A stretch of 43,151 nt of DNA from Betaproteobacteria bacterium. GTDB taxonomy: Bacteria > Pseudomonadota > Gammaproteobacteria > Burkholderiales > Gallionellaceae. Positions 34,323 through 42,829 of the stretch are shown here, piece after piece (positions within the stretch are counted from its first letter, which is position 1; each line of letters opens with the position of its first letter). Where the stretch lies: positions 1 to 43,151 of the forward strand of contig JAGVIV010000005.1 in NCBI GenBank assembly GCA_020055845.1, written 5' to 3'. A program made the position numbers and the translations under genes. The notes under the pieces are model-generated. The model saw nothing but the letters and a program-made list of their open reading frames with translations, was not told the DNA's origin and did no database searches.

Positions 34323-35009
34323 ATGACTACTCTCACCATTATCGACACCCAACTTGGCGAAGGCGCGGAAGCGCAAGCCGGACAAACCGTCATCGTGCAT
34401 TACACCGGCTGGCTGTTCGACGAAAGCGCACCGGACAACAAGGGCGCGAAATTCGACAGTTCGCTCGACCGCAACGACCCGTTCGATTTCCCGCTCGGCG
34501 CGGGTCATGTCATCCAAGGTTGGGATGAAGGCGTACAAGGCATGAAAGAAGGCGGACACCGCACCCTCATCATTCCCGCAGAGATGGGGTATGGCGCGAG
34601 CGGTGCGGGCGACGACATTCCACCCAATGCGACCTTGGTGTTTGAAGTGAAGCTGCTCAAAGTGATCAAGACCGACATCACCGACACCAAGCTCGGCGAA
34701 GGTGAAGAGGCCACGGCTGGACAACAGGTAACCGTGCATTACACTGGCTGGCTGTTCGACAAGAATGCCGCAGACAACAAAGGCACGAAGTTCGACAGTT
34801 CGCGCGACCGCGACGAGCCATTCGATTTCCCGCTCGGCATGGGTCGCGTCATCTCGGGTTGGGATACCGGCGTGCAAGGCATGAAGGTGGGCGGACAGCG
34901 CACACTGGTGATTCCGCCGGAGATGGGTTACGGACGACGCGGCGCGGGCGGCGTGATTCCACCGAATGCGACGCTGGTGTTCGATGTTGAGCTACTGGGT
35001 GTGCAGTAA
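34323..35009 (+). CDS. Tandem-domain FKBP-type peptidyl-prolyl isomerase
   Basis: A 228-residue cytoplasmic protein made of two complete FKBP domains (about 1-113 and 114-228) with no signal peptide. Each repeats [33 protein letters not shown] and the MGYG...IPPNATLVF segment, so the usual active-site aromatic and Asp residues are present in both. It catalyses cis-trans isomerisation of X-Pro bonds. The second domain is closer to the FKBP lipoprotein encoded next (shared [11 protein letters not shown] and [22 protein letters not shown]) than to its own first domain. Confidence 0.93.
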   Translation: MTTLTIIDTQLGEGAEAQAGQTVIVHYTGWLFDESAPDNKGAKFDSSLDRNDPFDFPLGAGHVIQGWDEGVQGMKEGGHRTLIIPAEMGYGASGAGDDIPPNATLVFEVKLLKVIKTDITDTKLGEGEEATAGQQVTVHYTGWLFDKNAADNKGTKFDSSRDRDEPFDFPLGMGRVISGWDTGVQGMKVGGQRTLVIPPEMGYGRRGAGGVIPPNATLVFDVELLGVQ

Positions 35010-35044
35010 CGCACCGTTCTTACAATGAAAAAATTGAGATTCAA

Positions 35045-35494
35045 ATGAAGAAATTTCCCAAGTTGTTACTCGCGCTGTTGCTATCCGCCGCATGCGTGAC
35101 CACCGCCTGCTCGCAGCAGGATTTAGCCCCTATGGAGAACAGTAAAGTGGCCGAACTCATCAAAAACGATATGACCAAAGGCGATGGCGCGGAAGCCAAA
35201 GCCGGCCAACAGGTGACGGTGCATTACACCGGCTGGCTGTATGACGAGACCGGCCCAGAGAACAAGGGTAAGAAGTTCGACAGCTCGCGCGATCGCGGCA
35301 CGCCGTTTGCTTTTTCGCTCGGCGCCGGGGAAGTCATCAAGGGCTGGGACGAGGGCGTGCAGGGCATGAAGGTGGGCGGTCATCGCACGCTTGTCATTCC
35401 GCCCGCGATGGGCTACGGCAAGCGTGGTGCGGGCGGTGTCATCCCGCCGAATGCAACGCTAGTATTTGATGTCGAGTTACTGGGCGTGAATTAA
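35045..35494 (+). CDS. FKBP-type peptidyl-prolyl isomerase, signal-peptide-bearing (probable lipoprotein)
   Basis: A 149-residue single-domain FKBP with an N-terminal export signal (about 1-22). The signal region ends in [10 protein letters not shown], giving two possible lipobox cysteines; Cys22 (TTAC) is the likelier lipid site. The FKBP core (about 45-149) keeps [31 protein letters not shown] and [10 protein letters not shown]. Expected place: periplasm or membrane-anchored. It lies 35 bp after the tandem FKBP gene and appears to be a duplicate of that gene's second domain. Confidence 0.9.
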   Translation: MKKFPKLLLALLLSAACVTTACSQQDLAPMENSKVAELIKNDMTKGDGAEAKAGQQVTVHYTGWLYDETGPENKGKKFDSSRDRGTPFAFSLGAGEVIKGWDEGVQGMKVGGHRTLVIPPAMGYGKRGAGGVIPPNATLVFDVELLGVN

Positions 35495-35502
35495 TACAAT
35501 TT

Positions 35503-35539
35503 GCACTGCGTAATTTTGATGCAGTGAGAGTTGTATAAT
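35503..35539 (+). promoter_or_regulatory. Promoter and possible operator of the toxin-antitoxin pair
   Basis: A perfect -10 hexamer TATAAT lies at 35534-35539, 29 bp before the antitoxin ATG. The -35 is poor. Just upstream CACTGC and GCAGTG (35504-35526) form an inverted repeat that could be an operator for autoregulation. Confidence 0.45.
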
Positions 35540-35567
35540 GAGCCTAAATGTTTGCAGGGAGAATCCA

Positions 35568-35756
35568 ATGCAAGTCGCCAAACAACAAGTCGCTTCAATG
35601 CTTCAGACGCTGCCGGACGATTGCTCACTGGAAGATATTCAATATCACCTCTATGTCATTGAGAAGATAAAAAATGGCGTGGCGCGAGCCGAAACAGAGG
35701 GTGCGATTTCTCAGCAAAACGCAGAGCAGCAATTGGCCAAATGGGTACGCGAGTAA
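35568..35756 (+). CDS. Putative antitoxin of a ParE-type module
   Basis: A 62-residue protein, acidic and helical (DDCSLEDIQYHLYVIEKIKNG). ATG 35568 is chosen because GGGAGA lies just upstream and because the earlier ATG at 35538 sits on the -10 hexamer. The stop overlaps the toxin gene by 16 nt. The pattern of a short protein directly overlapping a ParE-like toxin is typical of type II toxin-antitoxin modules. No known DNA-binding fold was recognised, so the antitoxin role rests on context. Confidence 0.75.
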   Translation: MQVAKQQVASMLQTLPDDCSLEDIQYHLYVIEKIKNGVARAETEGAISQQNAEQQLAKWVRE

Positions 35757-36043
35757 GTTGGTCGCCAGAGGCGATTGACGATGTAGATACCATCGCGGCT
35801 TATATTGCCAAGGATTCGCCATACTACGCTTCCGCAGTGGTGAAGAAAATTCTCGATACGGCTAATAGCCTCAACAGCTTCCCGTACATTGGCCCGATTG
35901 TCCCCGAACTTGGCGAGCCGGAATTTCGTGAACGATTTGTTTACAGCTATCGGCTGATTTACCGCGTGCTTGATGAAGAAGTATTGATCGTTGCGGTGAT
36001 ACACGGACGGCGATTGCTCGATCCGGTAACGTTGTTACGGTAA
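35741..36043 (+). CDS. RelE/ParE-family toxin
   Basis: A 100-residue protein with the ParE pattern: WSPEAIDDVDTIAAYIAKDSP at the start, then NSFPYIGPIVPEL and FVYSYRLIYRVLDEEVLIVAVIHGRR at the end. ParE-type toxins act on DNA gyrase, RelE-type ones on ribosome-bound mRNA; this one looks more like ParE. It overlaps the antitoxin by 16 nt and is followed by a strong terminator. Confidence 0.88.
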   Translation: MGTRVSWSPEAIDDVDTIAAYIAKDSPYYASAVVKKILDTANSLNSFPYIGPIVPELGEPEFRERFVYSYRLIYRVLDEEVLIVAVIHGRRLLDPVTLLR

Positions 36044-36050
36044 CTACGCA

Positions 36051-36090
36051 GCAATAAAGAAGGGCAGCCTAGGCTGCCCTTCTTTATTGC
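36051..36090. terminator. Perfect 40-bp palindrome, bidirectional terminator
   Basis: Two 20-bp arms, GCAATAAAGAAGGGCAGCCT and its exact complement, meet with no loop bases. The A-rich and T-rich flanks within the arms let it end both the rightward toxin transcript and the leftward cytochrome transcript, which stops at 36109. Confidence 0.93.
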
Positions 36091-36108
36091 GCAACACACG
36101 CTGCAGCG

Positions 36109-36669
36109 TCAATCTTCCCAGTCGGGATAGTTGGGAATCTTCACTGTGTCTTCGTCGAATACGCCTTTGGCCGCCTGGGTGTGGCAGGCATCGCAGTAGC
36201 TCAGCGATTTCACGTCTTTGTTGCCCTTGATCATTTTGTCGGGAATCTCGTGGTGCTTGCGTTTGATGTAGCGTACTTCGGTAATGCGCAACGGGGCTTC
36301 GATGTTTTCCATGGCAATGGCGATCTTGCGCGAGCGTTTGTGGTAGCTCTTGTCCGCCGCATTCGCCAATGCATAGTCGCGGATGACCTTGAGGGTGTCG
36401 GCATCCAGTTCTGCATTTTCACCGAAGTGTTCGCTCAGGGCTTTGTCGTTAAGCAGCTTTTCCCACGACTTGCTCGGCAGCAAGCCCGGCTGGTAAGCGA
36501 AGTGGCAGGAGCCGCATTCGTCCTGGTATTGTTTGTTGTCGACGGGCACGAGTTCTTTTTGACGGAACGGGGTGACCACGGCTTGCAGCAGGCTTTCCTC
36601 GGCCACGGCGATGCCGCTCAGGCTCAGGAGTCCGGCCAGCAGTACGGCGCTTTTATATCGCTTGTTCAT
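36109..36669 (-). CDS. Periplasmic diheme cytochrome c (DHC type)
   Basis: A 186-residue exported cytochrome. It has a signal peptide (about 1-23, ending AVA) and two heme-binding motifs, CGSCH (about 52-56) and CDACH (about 158-162), widely spaced as in the DHC family (Pfam DHC). The stretch DECGSCHFAYQPGLLPSKSW is characteristic of that family. The electron partner is probably the membrane protein encoded just upstream (36686-37306). Confidence 0.9.
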   Translation of the reverse strand: MNKRYKSAVLLAGLLSLSGIAVAEESLLQAVVTPFRQKELVPVDNKQYQDECGSCHFAYQPGLLPSKSWEKLLNDKALSEHFGENAELDADTLKVIRDYALANAADKSYHKRSRKIAIAMENIEAPLRITEVRYIKRKHHEIPDKMIKGNKDVKSLSYCDACHTQAAKGVFDEDTVKIPNYPDWED

Positions 36670-36685
36670 TCTTGTCTCTCCAATA

Positions 36686-37306
36686 TCACCAGGTTAGTTT
36701 GATCGCAACGGCCATGCCCAATGCGCCCAGTTCGGCGATACCCGCGTGGCTCACCTGACCGGTACTCTGGCTGGCGGATTTTTGCACCGCATAAGCCATG
36801 AGTGCTGCACCGGCCACACCCAGTAATACGTGCAGATTATCTGGGTCGCTCCAGCCGTCTTCCGTGCTGAAATCCCCCCAGTGCGAGATCAGACCGCTGG
36901 TGATGGTCGCAGCAGCCATTGCCGTGGTCGCATAAGCCAGCTTTGCATGAGTGCTATTCAAATCGCGCGTCTGGTTGGCCGGACAGTTGTGTTCACAGCC
37001 TTCCGATGCCGTCATCGCAGTGAGTCCCGCCAAGACCACCGTACCCAAGCCCAAATATTTATGCGCATTGCTTCCCGAGAGCAGCGGTGCATCAAACTCC
37101 GCGGCGGGAGCTACGGCTGCCGATACGTCTTTGGCCTTTGCCGTTTCTTCCGTATTGGCCGCCAAAATAAACGACTGCCCGGGGGCATAGAATCGCTGTG
37201 CCGGCAAAGTGAGGTCTAGCGTCTGCTCCGCGGCGGCGACACTTCCGCCCCATGCGGCCAGACAAAATATCGCGGCCCATTGCCACGGTGTGGAATTCAT
37301 CTTCAT
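36686..37306 (-). CDS. His-rich four-helix membrane protein, possible b-type cytochrome
   Basis: About 206 residues from ATG 37306 (MKMNSTPW, GGAGAG 4 nt upstream); ATG 37318 four codons earlier is also possible, while the frame to 37441 is not supported. A signal peptide (about 1-25) is followed by a periplasmic region and four hydrophobic helices. Each carries a histidine at an end: NAHKYLG, STHAKLAY, ISHWG and NLHVLLG. A Cys pair (EGCEHNC) lies between helices 1 and 2. The histidine layout suggests a diheme cytochrome b that passes electrons to the diheme cytochrome c encoded 16 bp downstream. I do not recognise a named family. Confidence 0.7.
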   Translation of the reverse strand: MKMNSTPWQWAAIFCLAAWGGSVAAAEQTLDLTLPAQRFYAPGQSFILAANTEETAKAKDVSAAVAPAAEFDAPLLSGSNAHKYLGLGTVVLAGLTAMTASEGCEHNCPANQTRDLNSTHAKLAYATTAMAAATITSGLISHWGDFSTEDGWSDPDNLHVLLGVAGAALMAYAVQKSASQSTGQVSHAGIAELGALGMAVAIKLTW

Positions 37307-37318
37307 ACTTCTCTCCAT

Positions 37319-37721
37319 TATTCCTGTTTCAGATTGATTTATCCTAAACGCCTTCAGTGCACCACAGGCAGGGGATAGCCAAGCTCTTGTATTGAATACA
37401 CTGGCCACCATAACAACGTGGTTCGCGTTTCCTCTCTGCATCCCCGTGGTTGGGCGTTTAGATTTATTGATTTTCCAGCTGACCGGAATGTGTTCAGCGT
37501 GCCCCTGAATCCAAGGGAGGCACTATGGTAACAGAGCCAGCATTTTTGCAAACTTGACAAGCCACAGCACCTGATCTAGCTGAACATCCCGAATCGGGGA
37601 ACTCTGACACACAACAACATTATTTGGTTCCAATGCAGCAAATAAACCCGCCCTCGCGTAAAATCATCCCCGTATGTTTTTGTTCTTACCCTGCCCCGCG
37701 CTTTATTTAGACCCATAACCC
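37319..37721. other. Divergent intergenic region without recognised gene
   Basis: About 400 bp between the leftward cytochrome pair and the rightward helicase gene. It must hold both promoters. A TAAAAT -10-like box is at about 37660-37665 for the helicase. A short CCCGA/TCGGG hairpin is near 37590. No convincing FNR, NtrC or sigma-54 site was found. Confidence 0.5.
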
Positions 37722-39653
37722 TTGCTCACTTCCGAACAACTTGCCGCCTTGTTTTCTCCCGCTGGAGCATTGTCCGCGCACATCGAAAATTTTCGCGCGC
37801 GGCCGCAACAGGTGGAACTCGCGCAGGCCATCGCCGAAGCCATCAACAGCAACGGCCAGCTGATCGCCGAAGCGGGCACCGGCACGGGTAAGACCTTCGC
37901 CTATCTGGTTCCCGCCCTGCTGGCCGGGGGCAAGGTGGTCATCTCGACCGGAACGAAAAACCTGCAGGACCAGTTATTCCAGCGCGACTTGCCCACGGTG
38001 CGCGATGCCCTCAAAGTTCCCGTGAGCATCGCACTGCTCAAAGGCCGCTCCAATTATGTGTGCCACTACCATCTGGAGCGTGCGCAAACCGAGGGCACGT
38101 TCAAGACTCGCGACGACATTCGCCATCTGGGCAAAATCACCAAATATACCCAGATGACGCAATCGGGCGACAAGAGCGGGCTATCCGACGTGCCGGAGAA
38201 CGCACCGATCTGGATGCAAGTGACTTCCACGCGCGAGAACTGTCTGGGTCAGGAATGTCCGCAGCACAAAGAATGCTTCGTATTGAAGGCGCGCAAAGAG
38301 GCGATGGAGGCCGATGTAGTGGTGGTCAACCATCACCTGTTCTTTGCCGATGTGATGCTGCGCGACGAAGGCGTGGCCGAACTGCTGCCCGCCTGCAACA
38401 CGGTCATATTCGACGAGGCGCACCAGTTACCCGAGACTGCCAGCCTGTTTTTCGGCGAGAACACGTCCACCTCGCAACTGCTGGACCTCGCCCGTGACAG
38501 CCAACTTGAGGCGCTCACCAGCGCCAAAGATTTCGCACCTCTGCCTCCGGCCTGCGACGCGCTAGAAAAAGCGGCACGCGATCTGCGTCTGGTATTCAAG
38601 AAAAACGAGGGGCGCATGCCCGCCAATGCCGCGCTGGAACTGTCCGGCTGGACGGATGCGCTCAGCGCATTGAACAAACAACTCGCCCTGCTGAATGAGC
38701 TGCTGGAAAAACAAGCCGAACGCAGCGAAGGTCTGGAGAACTGCCGCCAACGCGGGCATGCATTGGCAGTGCAACTCAAACAATGGCAGGACGGAGACGT
38801 GGTGGACAAGGTGCGCTGGCTGGAAGTATTCCACCATGCGGTGGTGCTCAACACCACCCCGCTGTCCATCGCGGAAATCTTTGCCAAACAGATCAGCAGC
38901 CATCCGCGCGCCTGGATATTCACTTCCGCCACACTGGCGGTGAAGCAGAGTTTCGGGCACTACCAGGCCGAAATGGGCTTGCCGGATGCGCGCACCGCCT
39001 GCTGGGACAGTCCGTTCAACTATCAGGAACAGGCGCTGCTGTATGTGCCGCAGGATATGCCTGAACCGAACAGTCCCGGTTACACCGAAGCCGTGATGCA
39101 GGCCGCGATGCCCCTGATCGAAGCCAGCAAAGGGCGCGCATTTTTACTGTTCACCAGTTTGCGCGCCATGCAAACTGCCTACGACATTCTGCAAGCCGAG
39201 TTTGACCGCAAAAACCTTAAGTACCCCATCATGATTCAGGGCGAAGGCTCGCGCAACGAACTACTCAGCCGCTTCCGCGAACACGGCAACGCGGTATTGC
39301 TGGGCAGCCAATCGTTCTGGGAAGGTGTGGACGTGCGCGGTGAAGCGTTATCACTGGTCATCATCGACAAGCTGCCGTTCGCCTCGCCGGACGATCCGGT
39401 GCTCGCGGCGCGCATCGCGCAGATCAGCAAGCAGGGGCGCAACGCCTTCATGGAATACCAGTTGCCGCGCACCATCATCAACCTCAAACAGGGTGCCGGA
39501 CGCTTGATTCGCGACGAGAGCGACCTCGGCGTGCTGATGATCTGCGACCCGCGCCTGATTTCCAAGCACTACGGCAAACGCATCTGGCAAAGCCTGCCAC
39601 CGTTTAAACGCACGCGCGACGCGGGCGAAGCCGTTGCGTTCTTTTCCAGATAG
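37722..39653 (+). CDS. DinG/YoaA-type iron-sulfur DNA helicase
   Basis: A 643-residue superfamily 2 5'-3' DNA helicase of the XPD/DinG/YoaA group. Motifs: Walker A AGTGTGKT (51-58), DEAH at 231-234 and late motif QGAGRLIRDESD. Four cysteines for a 4Fe-4S cluster lie at 114, 174, 179 and 185. The first possible start after an in-frame stop (37716) is TTG at 37722; no ATG fits and no clear ribosome binding site is seen, so TTG is the best choice. Likely role: resolving stalled replication or transcription-replication conflicts. Confidence 0.9.
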   Translation: MLTSEQLAALFSPAGALSAHIENFRARPQQVELAQAIAEAINSNGQLIAEAGTGTGKTFAYLVPALLAGGKVVISTGTKNLQDQLFQRDLPTVRDALKVPVSIALLKGRSNYVCHYHLERAQTEGTFKTRDDIRHLGKITKYTQMTQSGDKSGLSDVPENAPIWMQVTSTRENCLGQECPQHKECFVLKARKEAMEADVVVVNHHLFFADVMLRDEGVAELLPACNTVIFDEAHQLPETASLFFGENTSTSQLLDLARDSQLEALTSAKDFAPLPPACDALEKAARDLRLVFKKNEGRMPANAALELSGWTDALSALNKQLALLNELLEKQAERSEGLENCRQRGHALAVQLKQWQDGDVVDKVRWLEVFHHAVVLNTTPLSIAEIFAKQISSHPRAWIFTSATLAVKQSFGHYQAEMGLPDARTACWDSPFNYQEQALLYVPQDMPEPNSPGYTEAVMQAAMPLIEASKGRAFLLFTSLRAMQTAYDILQAEFDRKNLKYPIMIQGEGSRNELLSRFREHGNAVLLGSQSFWEGVDVRGEALSLVIIDKLPFASPDDPVLAARIAQISKQGRNAFMEYQLPRTIINLKQGAGRLIRDESDLGVLMICDPRLISKHYGKRIWQSLPPFKRTRDAGEAVAFFSR

Positions 39654-39773
39654 ACTTTTTCTCCCCGCATACACCGTCACGAACGGCTATCGTTTAAAAA
39701 CAGGATTTGACAACCGCCCTCCCACTCCGCCAAAATACTTAGCAAGCCAACAATTAGCAGGCCAACAATATCC

Positions 39774-40205
39774 ATGAAGTCGCTGAACGAACAATTTTCG
39801 GAATCCATGTTTCTGATAAATCACGCCTGGCGTACCGAGCTGGACAGGCGGCTGCGCCCCTTGGGATTTTCGCATTCGCGCTGGCTGCTGCTGCTGCACC
39901 TGTCGCGCCATGACGGTTGCACCCACCGCGAGCTGGCGCAGTTTATGGGCATAGAGGCCGCCACACTGGTCAGATCGGTCGACCACATGGAGCAGGAAGG
40001 CTTACTCAAGCGTTGCGGCAGCGAAACCGACCGCAGAGTCAAACATCTGCATCTGAGCGATGCGGGAAAAAAAGTCGTGGAAAATATTCGCAGCTACGCC
40101 GCAGATTTGCGCAAAGAATTGCTGGCAGGAGTGAGCCAGGACGAGATCAAAACCGCACTCATGGTTCTAAACAATATACGCAGCAAACTGGGAGCACTCG
40201 CATGA
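39774..40205 (+). CDS. MarR-family transcriptional regulator
   Basis: A 143-residue winged-helix protein with the MarR pattern: HSRWLLLLHLSRHDGCTHRELAQFMG (helix-turn-helix part within 55-85), ATLVRSVDHMEQEGLLKR and the wing ETDRRVKHLHLSDAGKK. It overlaps emrA by 4 nt (ATGA), so it heads a marR-emrA-emrB efflux operon and probably represses it, with release by a phenolic or drug ligand. The upstream start lacks a strong ribosome binding site. Confidence 0.92.
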   Translation: MKSLNEQFSESMFLINHAWRTELDRRLRPLGFSHSRWLLLLHLSRHDGCTHRELAQFMGIEAATLVRSVDHMEQEGLLKRCGSETDRRVKHLHLSDAGKKVVENIRSYAADLRKELLAGVSQDEIKTALMVLNNIRSKLGALA

Positions 40206-41188
40206 AACGTATCCTCTCGAACAAAAAGCCCGTCATCATCGCGCTACTGCTGCTCGCTGTCCTCGGTGGCTTCGCCTATGTGCATTTCTCCGCCGCCACG
40301 CGCAGCACCGAAAATGCCTATATCAATGCCGACGTGGTGAACGTGGCCGCACAGGTATCCGGCCGCGTCACCGCGGTGCATATCAAAGACAACCAGTTTG
40401 TGCACAAAGGCGATGCCCTGATTGACCTTGATGCCGAACCTTTCACCATCGCGCTGACCCGTGCCCAGGCCGATCTCGCGCTTGCCCAGCAAAGCGCGCG
40501 CCAGGACAACGCGGAGATTCGTGTGGCGCGGGCACAAGTCGCGCAGATGGAAAGCGATCTCGCCAATGCACGCGCCAGTCACGCGCGCAACCAGGAATTG
40601 GTCGCGCAAAATTTTCTTACCCAACAGGCGGCCGACGACACCCATGCGCGCGTGCAAGCCTTACAGGCATCCCTGAATCAGGCCCGTGCCAAACTGAGCA
40701 AAGCCCTCTCCGCGCCGGAGAACATTGAAGAGCGTGGTGATGTGCTAAAGGCGCAAGCCGCCATCGACCAGGCTAGACTGGATCTGCAACACACCCACCT
40801 CAGCGCGACGCAAGACGGGCAGATCAGCAATCTCAGCCTCGCCGCCGGTTCGCTGGTCAACAACGGCACGCCACTGTTCGCGCTCATCGCGCAGGACAGT
40901 TTCCATATCGATGCCAACTTCAAAGAAACCGAACTGGCGGGCATCCATCCGGGACAGAACGCGGACATTCAGATCGATATGTATTCCGGCCAGCATTTCA
41001 AAGGCACGGTGGAAAGTATCAGCGGCGGCACAGGCACGGCGTTCTCGCTGCTGCCCCCGCAAAATGCCACCGGCAACTGGGTCAAGGTCGCGCAACGCGT
41101 GCCAGTGCGCATCAAGTTTGCGCCCACGGATGCCGGTCATCCGCTGCGCATCGGCGCAACGGCGACTGTGACTGTTCAACTTAAATAA
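40202..41188 (+). CDS. emrA: EmrA-type HlyD-family membrane fusion protein
   Basis: Periplasmic adaptor of a tripartite efflux pump. 328 residues from ATG 40202 (GGGAG 7 nt upstream). One N-terminal membrane anchor (about 10-28) is followed by the biotinyl-lipoyl half-motif AYINADVVNVAAQVSGRVTAV, a long coiled-coil hairpin (about 85-180) and the second lipoyl half plus beta-barrel (QDGQISNLSLAAGSLVNNGTPLF onward). Coupled to the MarR gene and followed by emrB beyond a palindromic repeat. Confidence 0.93.
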   Translation: MKRILSNKKPVIIALLLLAVLGGFAYVHFSAATRSTENAYINADVVNVAAQVSGRVTAVHIKDNQFVHKGDALIDLDAEPFTIALTRAQADLALAQQSARQDNAEIRVARAQVAQMESDLANARASHARNQELVAQNFLTQQAADDTHARVQALQASLNQARAKLSKALSAPENIEERGDVLKAQAAIDQARLDLQHTHLSATQDGQISNLSLAAGSLVNNGTPLFALIAQDSFHIDANFKETELAGIHPGQNADIQIDMYSGQHFKGTVESISGGTGTAFSLLPPQNATGNWVKVAQRVPVRIKFAPTDAGHPLRIGATATVTVQLK

Positions 41189-41204
41189 TTCAAACTTCAA
41201 TTCA

Positions 41205-41284
41205 AGCCACAGAGTTCACAGAGAGAGTTGAGCCAAGCTTATAAACCTATGGTTTTCTCTGTGACCTCGGTGTTCTCTGTGGCT
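41205..41284. repeat. Palindromic intergenic repeat (CACAGAG/CTCTGTG family), copy 2
   Basis: Outer arms AGCCACAGAG (41205-41214) and CTCTGTGGCT (41275-41284) are exact complements. Inner arms TCACAGAGA (41217-41225 region) and TCTCTGTGA (41256-41264) add a second stem. It fills the emrA-emrB gap just as the copy at 799-994 fills the rnfC-rnfD gap. Confidence 0.75.
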
Positions 41285-41309
41285 AAATGTTTCTTCAAGG
41301 ATATATTCC

Positions 41310-42824
41310 ATGAGTAAAAGCCGCTTACTCACCAGCGTCGCCGTGATGGCTGCCACCATCATGCAGGTGCTGGACACCACCATCGTCAATGTGGCGCTGC
41401 CCAGCATGGCGGGACAGCTTGATGCCACACCGGACAATATCAGCTGGGTGCTCACCTCCTATCTGATTGCATCCGCCATCTTCATGCCGCTCACCGGTTT
41501 CTTCACCGACCGTCTCGGGCAGAAACGTTTTCTGCTCGTCAGCATCGCCGGTTTTGTCATCACCTCGGCGCTGTGCGGCATGGCAACCAGTCTCGCGCAA
41601 ATGGTGCTGTTCCGTTTCCTGCAGGGCGTTTTCGGCGCGGCGCTGGTACCCCTGTCGCAATCCATCATGCTGCAAACCTATCCCGCCGAGCAGCGCGGCA
41701 AAGCGATGGCCATCTGGGCAATGGGGGTGATGGTCGCGCCCATCCTCGGCCCGACACTGGGCGGCTGGCTCACCGAGGTCATCAGCTGGCGCTGGACCTT
41801 CTATATCAATTTGCCGGTCGGCATCGTTTCCTTCTTGCTCGCCGTGCGTTACGTCCCGGACACCGCAGTGCGCGAACGGCGCATGGACTGGTTGGGTTTC
41901 GCCTCGCTGGCGCTAGGCATCGGCGCCCTACAGCTGGTGCTGGACCGGGGCAATCAGGACGACTGGTTCAGCTCGCAGAACCTGGTTGCGGCGGCGATTA
42001 TCGCGGCACTGGCCTTTGCCTTTTTCATCGTTTATACACTCACCGGCAAACACCACCCGCTGTTCGATCTGCGCCTGTTCAAAGACCGCAACTTTCTTGT
42101 GGCGAGCCTCATCATGACCACAATCGGTGTGGGTTTCTTCGGCGGCATGCTGCTGCAATCCCTGTTCATGCAAAATTTCTTGGGCTACCCCACCTTCGAA
42201 GCGGGGCTGTATATGGCACCGCGCGGACTGGCCTCGCTGTTCGTGATGATTTTTGTGGGGAAATTTTCCGGCCGATTTCCGCCGCGCAATTTCGTGCTCG
42301 CGGGCATCTTTTGCAGCATAGCGGGCAACTATCTGATGACCCGTTTCACCGGAGACATCACGGCGGGCGATTTGATTCTGCCAATGATTCTGCAAGGCAT
42401 GGGCATGGGACTGATCTTCGTTCCCATCTCCACGCTGGCATTCACCACACTGCCCAAAGAACTCGGCGCGGAAGCGGCTGGCATCTACAGCCTGATACGC
42501 ACCGTAGGCTCGGCACTGGGAATCTCCGTACTCGCTACATACTTTTCGCGCAGCAGCCAACAAAGCTGGGGGCTCCTGCGCGGCGACATCACCCTGTACA
42601 ACGATGCACTGCACAGCTATCTCGCCCCGCTCCATCTGGATATATCCGATCCGCAGGGTATTGCGCTCGCCGCCAAGGCCGTTCTGCATCAGGCGCAAAA
42701 CGTCGCGTATATCGACAGCTTCTGGTTCGCCACGCTGAATTTCGTGCTGATGCTGCCCTTGCTACTACTGCTGCGAGCTCCGGCCAAAGGCGTTGCACCT
42801 GCGGCCCACACCAGCCCGGAATAA
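41310..42824 (+). CDS. emrB: EmrB-type MFS drug transporter (DHA2, 14 helices)
   Basis: A 504-residue inner-membrane proton antiporter of the DHA2 family. Motif C-like and family segments are visible: LDTTIVNVALPSMAG (about 18-32), SWVLTSYLIASAIFMPLTGF, the A motif DRLGQKR and GPTLGGWLTE. Fourteen helices are predicted. AAGGA lies 8 nt before the ATG. It works with EmrA and an outer-membrane channel not seen in the window. Its stop is 5 bp from the stop of convergent selD. Confidence 0.93.
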   Translation: MSKSRLLTSVAVMAATIMQVLDTTIVNVALPSMAGQLDATPDNISWVLTSYLIASAIFMPLTGFFTDRLGQKRFLLVSIAGFVITSALCGMATSLAQMVLFRFLQGVFGAALVPLSQSIMLQTYPAEQRGKAMAIWAMGVMVAPILGPTLGGWLTEVISWRWTFYINLPVGIVSFLLAVRYVPDTAVRERRMDWLGFASLALGIGALQLVLDRGNQDDWFSSQNLVAAAIIAALAFAFFIVYTLTGKHHPLFDLRLFKDRNFLVASLIMTTIGVGFFGGMLLQSLFMQNFLGYPTFEAGLYMAPRGLASLFVMIFVGKFSGRFPPRNFVLAGIFCSIAGNYLMTRFTGDITAGDLILPMILQGMGMGLIFVPISTLAFTTLPKELGAEAAGIYSLIRTVGSALGISVLATYFSRSSQQSWGLLRGDITLYNDALHSYLAPLHLDISDPQGIALAAKAVLHQAQNVAYIDSFWFATLNFVLMLPLLLLLRAPAKGVAPAAHTSPE

Positions 42825-42829
42825 ACGCG

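Noticed and set aside
37490-37720. Possible FNR or sigma-54 elements for the cytochrome pair
   Set aside because: Candidate half-sites did not have the correct spacing.
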